Positions 1 through 8,365 of a DNA stretch of 61,199 nt are shown here, piece by piece (positions within the stretch are counted from its first letter, which is position 1; the number at the start of each line of letters is the position of its first letter). Source of the stretch: Corallococcus sp. CA053C. GTDB lineage: Bacteria; Myxococcota; Myxococcia; Myxococcales; Myxococcaceae. Location of the stretch: assembly GCF_003611675.1 (NCBI RefSeq), contig NZ_RAWA01000011.1, forward strand, positions 1 to 61,199. Direction: 5' to 3'. The position numbers and the translations under genes are program-made. The notes beneath the pieces are model-generated. The model did not search any database, was not told the origin of the DNA, and saw nothing but the letters and a program-made list of their open reading frames with translations.

Positions 1-222
1 ACTTCGGGTTCATGGCCATCCCCTCGGGGCTGCTCGGGCGGAAGCGGCGGGGCGCCTGGAGCGGCGTCCCGGGGCCGCGGTGGTGGCGGCCCGGAAGGGG
101 GCTATTGCGACGGCTGTGCCAACGGGTTTCCCCCCGGGAGGGTGCTCCGGTGTGTCCCCCCAGCCACAGCGGCGGGGAAAAGCGTGGCAGGGGGCGTGGG
201 CCGCGTGCGACGGTCGCCCGCG
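1..222. other. Upstream edge, no confident gene
   Basis: These bases precede xthA. The xthA frame is open back to base 1, but the upstream translation is Gly/Arg/Pro-rich and low in complexity, so I do not extend the gene. Another plus frame is open until shortly after the xthA start. It could be the tail of an upstream gene cut by the window edge, but I recognise nothing in it. Confidence 0.3.
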
Positions 223-993
223 ATGCGAATCGCGACCTGGAACGTGAACTCGGTGAGGGCCCGGCAGCAGCGGCTGGTCAATTGGCTGAAGAGCGCCCAG
301 CCAGACGTGCTCTGCCTGCAGGAGCTCAAGTGCACCGATGCGGACTTCCCCTTCGAGGCGGTGAAGGAGGCGGGCTACTTCGCCGCCGTGCACGGGCAGA
401 AGACGTACAACGGCGTGGCCATCCTGGCGAAGCAGGAGCCCACGGACGTGGTGCGGGGCCTGTCGGACGGCGTGGACGACACGCACGCGCGCTTCATCGC
501 GGCGACGGTGGGCGGCGTGCGGGTGGTGAGCGCCTACGCGCCCAACGGGCAGCAGGTGGACTCGGACGCGTATGTGTACAAGCTGGAGTGGTTCCGCCGG
601 CTGCGGCGCTACCTGGACTCGCGCCACAAGCCGGACGAGCCGCTGGTGATGGGCGGGGACTGGAACATCGCGCCGGAGCCCATCGACGTCTACGACCCGG
701 CGCAGTGGGAAGGGCAGACGCTGTTTACCCTGCGCGAGCGGGACGTGTTGCAGCAGGTGTGCGTCTGGGGCCTGACGGACGCGTTCCGCCACCTGCACCC
801 GACGGAGCAGAAGTTCTCCTGGTGGGACTACCGGATGCTGGCGTTCCCGAAGAACCGGGGCGTGCGCATCGACCACCTGTTCCTCACGGCGCCGCTGGTG
901 CCCAGGCTCACGGCGTGTGACGTGGATCGCGAGGAGCGCAAGGGCCAGCAGCCGTCGGACCACGCGCCGGTGTGGCTGGAGTTGCGGGACTGA
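223..993 (+). CDS. xthA: Exodeoxyribonuclease III (AP endonuclease)
   Basis: A 256-residue protein of the EEP (endonuclease/exonuclease/phosphatase) fold, the usual length for XthA. It would incise abasic sites and act as a 3'-5' exonuclease in base-excision repair. The family motifs occur in order: N-terminal MRIATWNVNSVR, metal-binding LCLQELK, YNGVAILAK, the GGDWNIAPEPIDVYDP block with the catalytic Asp/Asn, SWWDYR, RIDHLFLT, and the terminal SDHAPV with the catalytic Asp-His. I chose ATG 223 because the protein then begins exactly at the conserved MRIATWN. The frame is open further upstream, but that part is low-complexity. It lies 14 bp before thrC and may be co-transcribed. Confidence 0.95.
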   Translation: MRIATWNVNSVRARQQRLVNWLKSAQPDVLCLQELKCTDADFPFEAVKEAGYFAAVHGQKTYNGVAILAKQEPTDVVRGLSDGVDDTHARFIAATVGGVRVVSAYAPNGQQVDSDAYVYKLEWFRRLRRYLDSRHKPDEPLVMGGDWNIAPEPIDVYDPAQWEGQTLFTLRERDVLQQVCVWGLTDAFRHLHPTEQKFSWWDYRMLAFPKNRGVRIDHLFLTAPLVPRLTACDVDREERKGQQPSDHAPVWLELRD

Positions 994-1007
994 GTAGAGT
1001 CGGGGGC

Positions 1008-2180
1008 ATGTCTGTCCTCCGACTCGATTGCACGAAGTGCGACCGGACGTATGCGCCGGGCGCGGTGTGGAACCTCTGCACGGCGTGTCAGGCGCCGCTG
1101 TTCGCTCGCTATGACCTGGAGCGCGCGGCGCGCACGCTGCGCAAGGAAGCGCTGCCCACGCGGGAGCGCTCCATGTGGCGCTACCACGAGGTCCTGCCGG
1201 TAGAAGACCCGGCGCACCGGCTGAGCCTGGGCGAGGGCTTCACGCCGCTGTTGCCCGCGCCACGGCTGGGCGAGTGGCTGGGTTTGAAGCGCGTGCTCGT
1301 GAAGGACGAGAGCGGCAACCCGACGGGGTCCTTCAAGGCGCGCGGCCTGTCCGCCGCGGTGTCGATGGCGAAGGCGCTGGGGGCGAAGGCGGTGTGCCTG
1401 CCGTCGGCGGGGAACGCGGGCAGCGCGCTGGCGGCGTACGCGGCGCGGGGCGGGATGGAGGCGCACGTCTTCGTGCCGAAGGACATCGCGTCGCTGTTCC
1501 TGATGGAGACGCGGGCGTACGGCGCGCATGTGGAGACGGTGGAGGGGCTCATCTCCGACGCCGGGCGGGTGTGCGCGGGGCTCGCGAAGGAGCATGGCTG
1601 GTACGAGTGCGCGACGCTGAAGGAGCCCTACCGCGTCGAGGGCAAGAAGACGATGGGCTACGAGCTGGCGGAGCAGCTCGGGTGGACGCTGCCGGACGTC
1701 ATCCTGTACCCGACGGGCGGGGGGACGGGGCTCATCGGGATGTGGAAGGCCTTCGAGGAAATGGAGGCGATGGGGCTCATCGGCGCGAAGCGGCCGCGCA
1801 TGGTGGCGGTGCAGGCGGAAGGCTGCGCGCCCATCGTGAAGGCACACGCGGAAGGGCGGCCGGACGCGCCGATGTGGCAGGGGGCGACGACGCACGCGCA
1901 CGGCCTGCGGGTGCCCAAGGCGCTGGGTGACTTCCTCATCCTGCGCGCGGTGAAGGACAGCCACGGCACGGCGGTGTCGGTGACGGAGGAGGAGATCGTC
2001 CAGGGCACCAAGGACATCGCCTCCGCGGAGGGGCTCTTCGTGGCGCCCGAGGGCGGCGCCTGCGTGGCGGCGCTCAAGAAGCTCCACGCCGCGGGCGACG
2101 TGACTCCGGATGAATCCGTGGTCGTGTTCAACACGGGCACGGGGTTCAAGTACGTGGAGAACATGGCGCCGCTGTGGTGA
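1008..2180 (+). CDS. thrC: Threonine synthase
   Basis: A 390-residue fold-type II PLP enzyme converting O-phosphohomoserine to threonine. The N-terminus carries a zinc-ribbon-like pair (C8, C11 and C24, C27), found in many bacterial and archaeal threonine synthases. The PLP Schiff-base lysine is K110 in NPTGSFKARG. The phosphate-binding GNAGSALAAYAARGG and the glycine loop PTGGGTG follow. ATG 1008 puts the zinc ribbon immediately after the start; an upstream in-frame start would add 12 residues overlapping the end of xthA. A related PLP enzyme of the same fold is the only real alternative. Confidence 0.9.
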   Translation: MSVLRLDCTKCDRTYAPGAVWNLCTACQAPLFARYDLERAARTLRKEALPTRERSMWRYHEVLPVEDPAHRLSLGEGFTPLLPAPRLGEWLGLKRVLVKDESGNPTGSFKARGLSAAVSMAKALGAKAVCLPSAGNAGSALAAYAARGGMEAHVFVPKDIASLFLMETRAYGAHVETVEGLISDAGRVCAGLAKEHGWYECATLKEPYRVEGKKTMGYELAEQLGWTLPDVILYPTGGGTGLIGMWKAFEEMEAMGLIGAKRPRMVAVQAEGCAPIVKAHAEGRPDAPMWQGATTHAHGLRVPKALGDFLILRAVKDSHGTAVSVTEEEIVQGTKDIASAEGLFVAPEGGACVAALKKLHAAGDVTPDESVVVFNTGTGFKYVENMAPLW

Positions 2181-2276
2181 GCCGGGGCGGACCCCGGGGG
2201 CACGTGAGAGGGATTCTCGGATTGCCTCATGCGAAAGTCAGACAGCCCGTTTGTGACGCCATTCTCGGACGTCAGG

Positions 2277-2543
2277 ATGAAAGACATGCACTGCTTCCAG
2301 GTTGAGTTTGCTGACAGGCGGGCTGCCACGGGTTTCAGGCTGTCGGTGTTGGAGAACAAGCTCTCGCGGTCGGTGAACCATCAGATCGTGATGAAGAGCT
2401 TCGTTTCGGAAGGTGCAGTGGTGGAGGCCGAGTACGTCGTGCTGACCTTCAAGACGGACCAGTTGAACGAGGTTCAGGAGTACCTGAAGGAGCCGACGTT
2501 CAAGAGCGGGTCGGCGGTGTACTGGGAAGTGAAGGAGTTTTGA
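2277..2543 (+). CDS. Small hypothetical protein beside toxin module
   Basis: An 88-residue acidic/polar protein of unrecognised family, with no signal peptide or membrane segment. It starts at ATG 2277 (MKDMHCFQ); an earlier in-frame ATG at 2229 would add 16 residues, and neither start has a strong Shine-Dalgarno. The third-position GC is lower than in thrC next door. The same is true of the toxin and immunity genes that follow, which suggests the island was acquired. It ends 101 bp before the SitA-like toxin start. An accessory or extra immunity role is possible by position only. Confidence 0.55.
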   Translation: MKDMHCFQVEFADRRAATGFRLSVLENKLSRSVNHQIVMKSFVSEGAVVEAEYVVLTFKTDQLNEVQEYLKEPTFKSGSAVYWEVKEF

Positions 2544-2644
2544 TGGAACGCCCCCCACGTCCGCCCTTCCGTGCTCGAACACCTGGGGCCGGTTGCACCG
2601 GGGGGCTACGCGCCAGTGTTGCCGTTCCCGCCGGGCACGCTCTG

Positions 2645-3322
2645 ATGAGATGCCCACGAGTCGGCGTCCTCGCGCTGCTCCTGCTGCTGACGACACTCGT
2701 GGGGGGCTGCGCGTCGGCTCCCTTGCCTGCGCTGGACCCCTGGAGCGAGGCGGAGTACTCCGCAGAGGGTGCTTGTGAAGAGGAAGACCGGTGCGTCACC
2801 CTGGTCTGCGCTGACGACCTGTGTGGCCTCTACCGGTGTGAGGACGCGGGAGCGCTGCTGGCACGGGGCGGCGGTGTCCGGCCTCCGGTCGCGGCATCGG
2901 CTCCGGGCTCTGGCCCTCGGAGGAATTGGGGGAGTGCCCAGTCCCTGCCGGGAGACCGCGAAGCTATCTTCGTCATCCGCTGGTACAACCATCCGCCAGC
3001 CCCCGCACCCACGGATGGCAGGAAGCCTTCAGGTTCGGGCTGGGTCCGTCACCATCTGTATCCTCAGGAGTCGGAACTCGCGCTGTTCTTCAAGCGGCAA
3101 GCGGGCATCAACGTGCATGATTTCACGATGGTCATTCCGCGTGCAGAGCACGTGCGACTGCACGGACGAGGTGGGCGAGGTGGCCCCTGGAACCAAGCGT
3201 GGCGTGACTTCGCTCGCATGAATCCGCTCGCGACTCCGAAGGAAATCCAGGACCAGTTGAACCGGATGATCATCGGATTCGACATCATGGGGCCCATTGT
3301 TCCCTACTACTCACTTCACTAG
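2645..3322 (+). CDS. SitA6-like polymorphic toxin lipoprotein (TIGR02269/DUF2380 type)
   Basis: A 225-residue predicted lipoprotein. It has a signal peptide with a leucine-rich core and the lipobox LVGGC (lipidated Cys22), then a Cys-rich acidic segment, a Pro/Gly-rich linker and a C-terminal domain. That domain, from about residue 110, contains RHHLYPQE (H136, H137), a later INVHDF and HVRLHG, a spacing resembling HNH/endonuclease VII-like toxins. The whole matches what I remember of the TIGR02269 lipoproteins, called SitA6-family toxins, which Myxococcus passes between cells by outer-membrane exchange. An immunity gene of the expected type starts 15 bp downstream. ATG 2645 is chosen because it begins the signal peptide. 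Nuclease activity is inferred from the His pattern. Confidence 0.8.
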   Translation: MRCPRVGVLALLLLLTTLVGGCASAPLPALDPWSEAEYSAEGACEEEDRCVTLVCADDLCGLYRCEDAGALLARGGGVRPPVAASAPGSGPRRNWGSAQSLPGDREAIFVIRWYNHPPAPAPTDGRKPSGSGWVRHHLYPQESELALFFKRQAGINVHDFTMVIPRAEHVRLHGRGGRGGPWNQAWRDFARMNPLATPKEIQDQLNRMIIGFDIMGPIVPYYSLH

Positions 3323-3337
3323 ACCCCAGGAGCGCTG

Positions 3338-4057
3338 ATGAAGTTCTTCGAGCTTCTTCCTGCGGCGGGGCCACGCTTCAGTGGCTTCCTGAATGGTGCC
3401 CATCGGTGGGGCCTTCCGGGGGGACTCTGCCCGGTGTGCGAAGCCAGTCGCGGCGGCCTGGGGGAGGCCTACCCGTCCGTGGACCTTTCCGGATGGTCTC
3501 ACCGACATGAACTTGCAGAGGCGAGACAGGTGCCGCTCGAAGAGTACGAACGGCTTCGCCGACTGCTGCGGCCTCAAGTGCCCTTCGATGTTCCACTCCT
3601 GCCGGGCGCCGAGTTCGGTTTGTACAGCGGCAAGGCAACTGGCAAATGGGGTGATTTGCATCTGCCGTACCCCTGGCGGCTGGTCATTCAGCGTGAGGCG
3701 ATGGAGCGACTCCGCGAAGAAGCCGGCATCGAACTCAGGACCAGCAAGATGGACCTTCACTTCCGAGGAAAGTCCGCGCCGGAGTTGCTGGAGGTCGAGG
3801 TTCATCCCCGTGGCCGCCTGCATGACAACTGTTTCCCTTCCGGCCGTGAGCGCCCCTGTGAACGCTGCGGACGTCAGGGCGATAGCCTTCCCAATGCGCC
3901 CAGCCTGGACGGAAGCACGCTGCCCACAGGACAGGACCTGTTCCGGCTGACGGACTTCACGACCGTCATCATCGCCACGGAGAGATTCGCGGAAGCCATC
4001 GCGCGTCTTGGACTGGAAGGGGTTGTGTTCAAGGAAGTGCCCGTCGTCCCTCCCTGA
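3338..4057 (+). CDS. SitI6-like double-CXXC immunity protein
   Basis: A 239-residue cytoplasmic protein with two separated Cys pairs: C31/C34 in GGLCPVC, and C174/C177 in PCERCGRQG. These presumably bind zinc. The arrangement is the hallmark of the myxobacterial double-CXXCG immunity family paired with TIGR02269 lipoprotein toxins. The gene starts 15 bp after the toxin stop behind an AGGAG ribosome-binding site, as expected for a co-transcribed antidote. It would protect the producer and kin from the neighbouring toxin. Its 3' end converges on the SUKH gene with a 12-bp gap. Confidence 0.82.
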   Translation: MKFFELLPAAGPRFSGFLNGAHRWGLPGGLCPVCEASRGGLGEAYPSVDLSGWSHRHELAEARQVPLEEYERLRRLLRPQVPFDVPLLPGAEFGLYSGKATGKWGDLHLPYPWRLVIQREAMERLREEAGIELRTSKMDLHFRGKSAPELLEVEVHPRGRLHDNCFPSGRERPCERCGRQGDSLPNAPSLDGSTLPTGQDLFRLTDFTTVIIATERFAEAIARLGLEGVVFKEVPVVPP

Positions 4058-4069
4058 ATCCGTCGCTCG

Positions 4070-4564
4070 CTAGGGTTGCTGCTGGAGTTTATCCAGCCAG
4101 AACCATCGTCCATTGGACCGGAGCGCGCCTTCCAGGAACTCAGCGAATGAACCCGCGATTCGCGGACAGGCTTCGGGAGAGGGAAACCCTTCGCGATATC
4201 CGTCGCGAATGATGTAGCGACCGGCCTCCTGTCGACTCACGTCGAGGAGCACGAAGTTGGTGTCGTAGAGGTTGCAGACGATGAACCAGGAGGGCGGCCC
4301 CCATTCATCCGTGTCCGCCAACCCCAGGACCGTCCGCGCACGCACGACCTCCGCCAACGAGCACAGGTGGAAGGGCGTGTTCGGAGTCTTGAACAGCTCG
4401 GCCCCATCGCAGTGCAGGTAGAAGGCGCGCAGGTCCGCGTCGAGTCGCCAGCCCACGCGCTGCTCGAAGTCCTCCAGTTGCGCACGCGTCGCGGGCGGAT
4501 TGGGAAAGTGGCTTCGGGAGATTTCCGCGAGCAAGGGCTGCATTGCCAAGGGCCTACTCCCCAT
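4070..4564 (-). CDS. SMI1/KNR4 (SUKH) family immunity protein
   Basis: A 164-residue soluble protein with the SUKH pattern: an N-terminal helix leading into QLEDFEQRVGWRLDADLR, the typical FYLHCDGAELF turn, and a downstream W/F-containing sheet (PSWFIVCNLYDTNFVLLD). SUKH proteins are common immunity partners of bacterial polymorphic toxins, especially nucleases. The start overlaps the end of the upstream toxin candidate by 11 bp, so the two are translationally coupled. This placement is the main argument that it neutralises that protein. Convergent with the SitI6-like gene. Confidence 0.82.
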   Translation of the reverse strand: MGSRPLAMQPLLAEISRSHFPNPPATRAQLEDFEQRVGWRLDADLRAFYLHCDGAELFKTPNTPFHLCSLAEVVRARTVLGLADTDEWGPPSWFIVCNLYDTNFVLLDVSRQEAGRYIIRDGYREGFPSPEACPRIAGSFAEFLEGALRSNGRWFWLDKLQQQP

Positions 4565-5195
4565 AGGGATAATCGATGCCGACCGTGCTCCACGGCGGAT
4601 TGTTCGCGTAACACTGATTGTAGAGAGCGTTGAGCTTGCCGTGGATGTCCTGAGGCATGGGCAGGAGGTTCTCCCAGTCCGTCGGGTTGCCGCCGTGGTG
4701 CAGGTCGCGAAGGTGGTGGGCGGGCCAGTTGTTTCCTTGCGCGTCCGTCGGCCACTGCCCGAAGCGCCGGGCCCACTGCTCTCGAAACCCGTCCCGGATG
4801 TTCTCCCACCGTTGACGTTGTGCGGCGGTCTGCGCAGTGGACAGCGTGCTGTAGTTGCAACAGCAATGCGTCATCCCGAAACGGCTTCCCGTTTGGAGCA
4901 CGGTCCCTACGAAGTCCAGCTTCACGTCCGCGAGCCACATGCAGCCCTGGAGTACATGGCCTTCACCTGCGCACTTGTTCTGGCAGTAGCTCATCAGCTG
5001 GGCACTGCACTGCCAGGGCCCGTAGTAGATCGTGGTCCGGAACTGCCCACCGCCAGGGACGCTCACAATGGGACTGACCCATTTCCGGCCTGTGATGGAG
5101 GGCATGACCGTCGAGCCACATGCCGAGCACAGCAGTGCGAGCAGCGCGGCGGAGAGCATCCCAGTTGGCTGTTTCGATGGGTTCACGCCGCCCAC
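4554..5195 (-). CDS. Lipoprotein with HH-rich nuclease-like C-terminus; second Sit-type toxin candidate
   Basis: A 213-residue predicted lipoprotein with lipobox LCSAC (Cys26). The middle is unusually Cys-rich, including CQNKC and a CCC run. The C-terminal 55 residues contain WPAHHLRDLHHGG (H160, H161, H166, H167) and NLLPMPQDIHGKLN (H185), a layout like HHH/HNH-type toxin nucleases. The overlapping SUKH gene downstream supports a toxin-immunity pair. The start is GTG 5195; GTG 5186 or ATG 5159 also keep most of the signal peptide. I do not recognise the central domain. If transferred like SitA proteins it would be another lipoprotein toxin family, but that is inference. Confidence 0.72.
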   Translation of the reverse strand: MGGVNPSKQPTGMLSAALLALLCSACGSTVMPSITGRKWVSPIVSVPGGGQFRTTIYYGPWQCSAQLMSYCQNKCAGEGHVLQGCMWLADVKLDFVGTVLQTGSRFGMTHCCCNYSTLSTAQTAAQRQRWENIRDGFREQWARRFGQWPTDAQGNNWPAHHLRDLHHGGNPTDWENLLPMPQDIHGKLNALYNQCYANNPPWSTVGIDYPYGE

Positions 5196-5236
5196 CTTAC
5201 CCGGGGATGGTGAAATTCCGGCAGCGCCTACGGCGG

Positions 5237-7627
5237 CTACAGCTCGATCACCAGCCGCGTCCAGTCCGCCGCCACCTGGAGCTCCAGCGCCCCGTCCTCG
5301 AACCGGTGCTCACGCGCCCCCGTCACCTGCTTCACGGACCTCAAGCCATACACGCGCACCGTCTCCTCCGCCCGTGCCCGCGCCAGCGCCCCGGTCTCGC
5401 TCCGCTCCAATCGCAGCACACCGTCCGTCAGTCCCCCGCGCAGCACCGTGAGCCGAGACTCCCCGTACCCGTCACCCGCGTCCTCGTAGAGTCGCCCCCG
5501 GATCTCCGGTGCCGCGTGCACGTGCCACTCCAGGTGTTTCCAGTTCGCGTCCGTGGTGTGCAGCGCCGGCAGTGTCAGCGCCACCGCGCCGCCGGCCCGC
5601 AGCCACACCGGCACCGTGTCCAGGGGCCCGTCCGCGATGACGTACTGTCCTCCCTCGCGCACCTGTCCCGTGCCCTCCAGCCCCGGCCAATCCAGCCAGG
5701 CCCCCGCCGGCAACCAGGCCAGGCGCTTCGTCTGTCCCGGCCGCACCACTGGCGCCACCAACAGGTCCTGCCCGAACAGGAATTGATCGAACGCTCCCAC
5801 CGCCTCCGCGTCCCCAGGCGCCTCCATCAGCAGCGGCCGCATGGGCGCGATCCCCGTCTCCGACGCCTCGTGCATCAGCGTGTACAGCGTGGGCAACAAC
5901 CGGTACCGCCTCTCCAACGCCTCGCGCGCCAGCGTCAGGTACGGCTCCCCGTAGCGCCACGGTTCCTGCGGCGGCGTTCCCTTGCCCGCGTGGTTGCGCA
6001 TCAGCGGGTAGAACGTGCCGGCCTGCATCCAGCGCACCAGCAGCTCCCCGTTCGCCCGCCCGATGAAGCCGGGGATGTCCACCCCCGTGAAGGACACCGC
6101 CGCCAATCCCAACCCCATCAGCATCGCCAGCGAGGTCTCCAATTGCGCCCAATGGCTGGAGTTGTCCCCAGTCCACACCGCCGCGTAGCGCTGGATGCCC
6201 GCGGATCCCGCCCGTGTCAGCAGGAACGGCCTGGCCTCCGGACGCAATTCGCGCAGAGCTTCGAAGGCCCCCTTCGCCATGCCCAGCGCATACACGTTGT
6301 GCACCTCCAGGTGCCGCTTGTCCCCATGGCGCGCGTCATACGGCAGCGTCGGCCCCTCCACCTTGCCCACGCCCTCTGAACGCTGGCTCGTCAGCGTGAG
6401 GATTCCCAGGTCCGGCTGCACCGCGAAGCACGACGGCTCGTTCATGTCGTTCCAGAACCCCGCGATGCCCAGCTCCACGAAGTCGCGGTGCAGGCCTCCC
6501 CACCAGCGCTGCACCTCCGGCCGCGTCAGGTCCGGGAACACCGCGGGCCTGGGCCACACCTCGCCCACCAGCACGCCGCCCCGGTCGTAGCGCACCAGGT
6601 AGTCGCGTGACTTGGCCTCCTCGTAGAGCGCCCAGCCCTCTTCCTGCTTCAACGCCGGATCCACGATGGGCACCAGCCGCACGCCCTGCGCCGCGGCCTC
6701 CCGCACGAGGCCGGCCGGATCCGGGTAGCGCGCCCCGTCCCACGTCCAGACCTTGTAGCCATCCATGTAGTCGATATCGAGGTACACGCAGTCCAGCGGC
6801 AACCCCCGCTGCCGGTACCCCTGGATGACGCCGCGCACGTCGTTCGCGCTCTCGTAGCCCCAGCGGCTCTGCTGCGCGCCCAGGCTCCACAGCGGGGGCA
6901 GGGGAGGACACCCCGTCAGCGCCGCGTACCGCCGCACCACGTCCGCCGGCCCCGGCCCGACGAACAGGTAGCAGTCCAGCTCCGGGCCCCACGACTCCCA
7001 GGCGACCCGCGTTGCATCCGCGCGTGCCACGTCCACCTCCGAGCGCCAGGACTCGTCCAGGAAGAACCCCCACGCCACGCCCTCGCGCAGGCCCACGAAG
7101 AACGGGATGGATTGGTAGAGCGGATCCGTGTCCGGGTGGTGCGGCATCACATCCGTGTTCCAGAACGTGAAGTGCATCCCCCGCTTGTCCAGCGGGCCCA
7201 CCTTCTCACCGAAGCCCAGGTAGCGCTCCCCGGGCTGCGCCCGCAGCACCAGCCGTGAGCGATACCGGCTCATCGGATACGCGGCCTCCACCTCGCCGTG
7301 CACGCCAAGGCTGCGCGCCAGCTCACGCCCGTCCGCGTCCCGGAAGCGCCACGTCCCCGACTCCACGTCCACCTCCAGCGATACGCCCTCCGCGCTCACG
7401 TGCACGCGCTCCCCATCGCGCTTCACCTCCAGCGGGCGTGCCCCGTCCGTCGTCACCGCCCAGGACTGCTTGCCGGGCAGCTCGGGGTGCAGGAAGCCCA
7501 CCTCCGAGGAGACCGGTGCGTGGCGCAGCCGCAGCACGCCGGGCAGGGGACTCGATACCTCCAGGACGGCGTGGCGACCGGACAGGCGCAGGCGGGAAGG
7601 CTCGATGAGGAGGTCGTCGACGTGCAT
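5237..7627 (-). CDS. Glycoside hydrolase family 31 alpha-glucosidase
   Basis: A 796-residue protein hydrolysing terminal alpha-linked glucose or xylose residues. The N-terminal beta-sandwich runs to about residue 230. The (beta/alpha)8 barrel carries the nucleophile D394 in FWNDMNEPS and the acid/base D488 in WTGDNSSHW. Another GH31 signature, YLDIDYMDGYKVWTWD, marks the substrate pocket, and the C-terminus is all-beta. No signal peptide is visible, so it is probably cytoplasmic and acts on imported oligosaccharides. ATG 7627 is the only plausible start. The toxin candidate lies 41 bp downstream on the same strand, but a shared function is unlikely. Confidence 0.93.
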   Translation of the reverse strand: MHVDDLLIEPSRLRLSGRHAVLEVSSPLPGVLRLRHAPVSSEVGFLHPELPGKQSWAVTTDGARPLEVKRDGERVHVSAEGVSLEVDVESGTWRFRDADGRELARSLGVHGEVEAAYPMSRYRSRLVLRAQPGERYLGFGEKVGPLDKRGMHFTFWNTDVMPHHPDTDPLYQSIPFFVGLREGVAWGFFLDESWRSEVDVARADATRVAWESWGPELDCYLFVGPGPADVVRRYAALTGCPPLPPLWSLGAQQSRWGYESANDVRGVIQGYRQRGLPLDCVYLDIDYMDGYKVWTWDGARYPDPAGLVREAAAQGVRLVPIVDPALKQEEGWALYEEAKSRDYLVRYDRGGVLVGEVWPRPAVFPDLTRPEVQRWWGGLHRDFVELGIAGFWNDMNEPSCFAVQPDLGILTLTSQRSEGVGKVEGPTLPYDARHGDKRHLEVHNVYALGMAKGAFEALRELRPEARPFLLTRAGSAGIQRYAAVWTGDNSSHWAQLETSLAMLMGLGLAAVSFTGVDIPGFIGRANGELLVRWMQAGTFYPLMRNHAGKGTPPQEPWRYGEPYLTLAREALERRYRLLPTLYTLMHEASETGIAPMRPLLMEAPGDAEAVGAFDQFLFGQDLLVAPVVRPGQTKRLAWLPAGAWLDWPGLEGTGQVREGGQYVIADGPLDTVPVWLRAGGAVALTLPALHTTDANWKHLEWHVHAAPEIRGRLYEDAGDGYGESRLTVLRGGLTDGVLRLERSETGALARARAEETVRVYGLRSVKQVTGAREHRFEDGALELQVAADWTRLVIEL

Positions 7628-7688
7628 GCTCGCAATCTAGGAAGCACGCCGCGGCCCGCACCCGTCCCCGTGCGATGCTGTCACCGCC

Positions 7689-7880
7689 ATGACGCCGCCC
7701 CCCGAGCCCCTGCCCTTCCCGGACAGCCTCTGCCACCGCTGCGCCGCGCCGCCCAAGTACGTCCAGACGCGGACCTCCACGTTCATCCTCTGTCCGCTCC
7801 TCCCCCAGAAGTACGCGCCCCAGCCGGTGCGCGCGTGCCACCTGTTCCGGCCCCTCGCGCCGGGGACCGGCCCCGCATAG
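7689..7880 (+). CDS. Small Cys-containing protein (63 aa)
   Basis: A 63-residue protein with CHRC near residue 15, then YVQTRTSTFILCPLLP and a final Cys near VRAC. The spacing of Cys residues and the phrase CPLLPQKY look like a small conserved myxobacterial protein, possibly zinc-binding, though I cannot name it. It is divergently oriented from the GH31 gene, 61 bp away. The remnant that follows is in the same frame immediately after its TAG stop. Confidence 0.5.
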   Translation: MTPPPEPLPFPDSLCHRCAAPPKYVQTRTSTFILCPLLPQKYAPQPVRACHLFRPLAPGTGPA

Positions 7881-8240
7881 CCCCCGCCAGGAGGGCGGGC
7901 GACAGGGCGGAGGCCCGGCGAGTGGAGCGCGCGCAAGGCCCAGCTCCTCGCCAGCGAATACAAGAAGGCCGGAGGCGGCTACCAGGGCCCGCGCTCGGGC
8001 TCGCAGCGCCACCTCAAGTCCTGGACGACCGAGCAGTGGCAGACCCAGGACGGGAGCTCTCGCGCCCGGCACGGCCGCACCACCGCGCGTTACCTTCCGA
8101 AGGAGGCCTGGGCCCACCTGAGCCCGGCGCAGAAGAAGGCCACCGAACGCCGCAAGCGCACCGGCTCCCGCGCGGGAAAGCAGTTCGTCCCCAACACCCC
8201 CGCCGCGCGCCGGGCGAGGAAGCAGGCCTCGAAGCGCTGA
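7881..8240 (+). pseudogene. DUF5872-like gene lacking its start (probable remnant)
   Basis: From about 7911 this frame encodes a basic sequence, RRPGEWSARKAQLLASEYKK, continuing to TTARYLPKEAWAHLSP, GKQFVPNTPAARRARK and a stop at 8238-8240. It matches my memory of small Lys/Arg-rich proteins labelled DUF5872, where GG(R/K)PGQWSARKAQ follows roughly 25 N-terminal residues. Here no ATG, GTG or TTG lies between the upstream in-frame TAG (7878-7880) and the conserved block. The residues just before it (RAGDR) appear in a different plus frame, which suggests an indel near 7905-7910. I call it a frameshifted or N-terminally deleted gene; the family name is from memory. Confidence 0.55.
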
Positions 8241-8365
8241 CACCCGCCGTCCAGGCGGAGCCCTCCTCCCGGAGCACGTGCGCCCGCGCCCACCGGACAG
8301 CCCGCGCGGTTGGCGTACAGTGCGGACCTCCGGGGTGCGTGGCTCCATCCCGGACGGAGGACGTC

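Noticed and set aside
7298-8365. N-terminal extension of the GMC oxidoreductase frame back to 7298
   Set aside because: The extension is antisense to the GH31 gene and overlaps the small Cys gene and the DUF5872-like remnant; its sequence is Arg/Pro-rich with no domain. The Rossmann fold begins at 8366.
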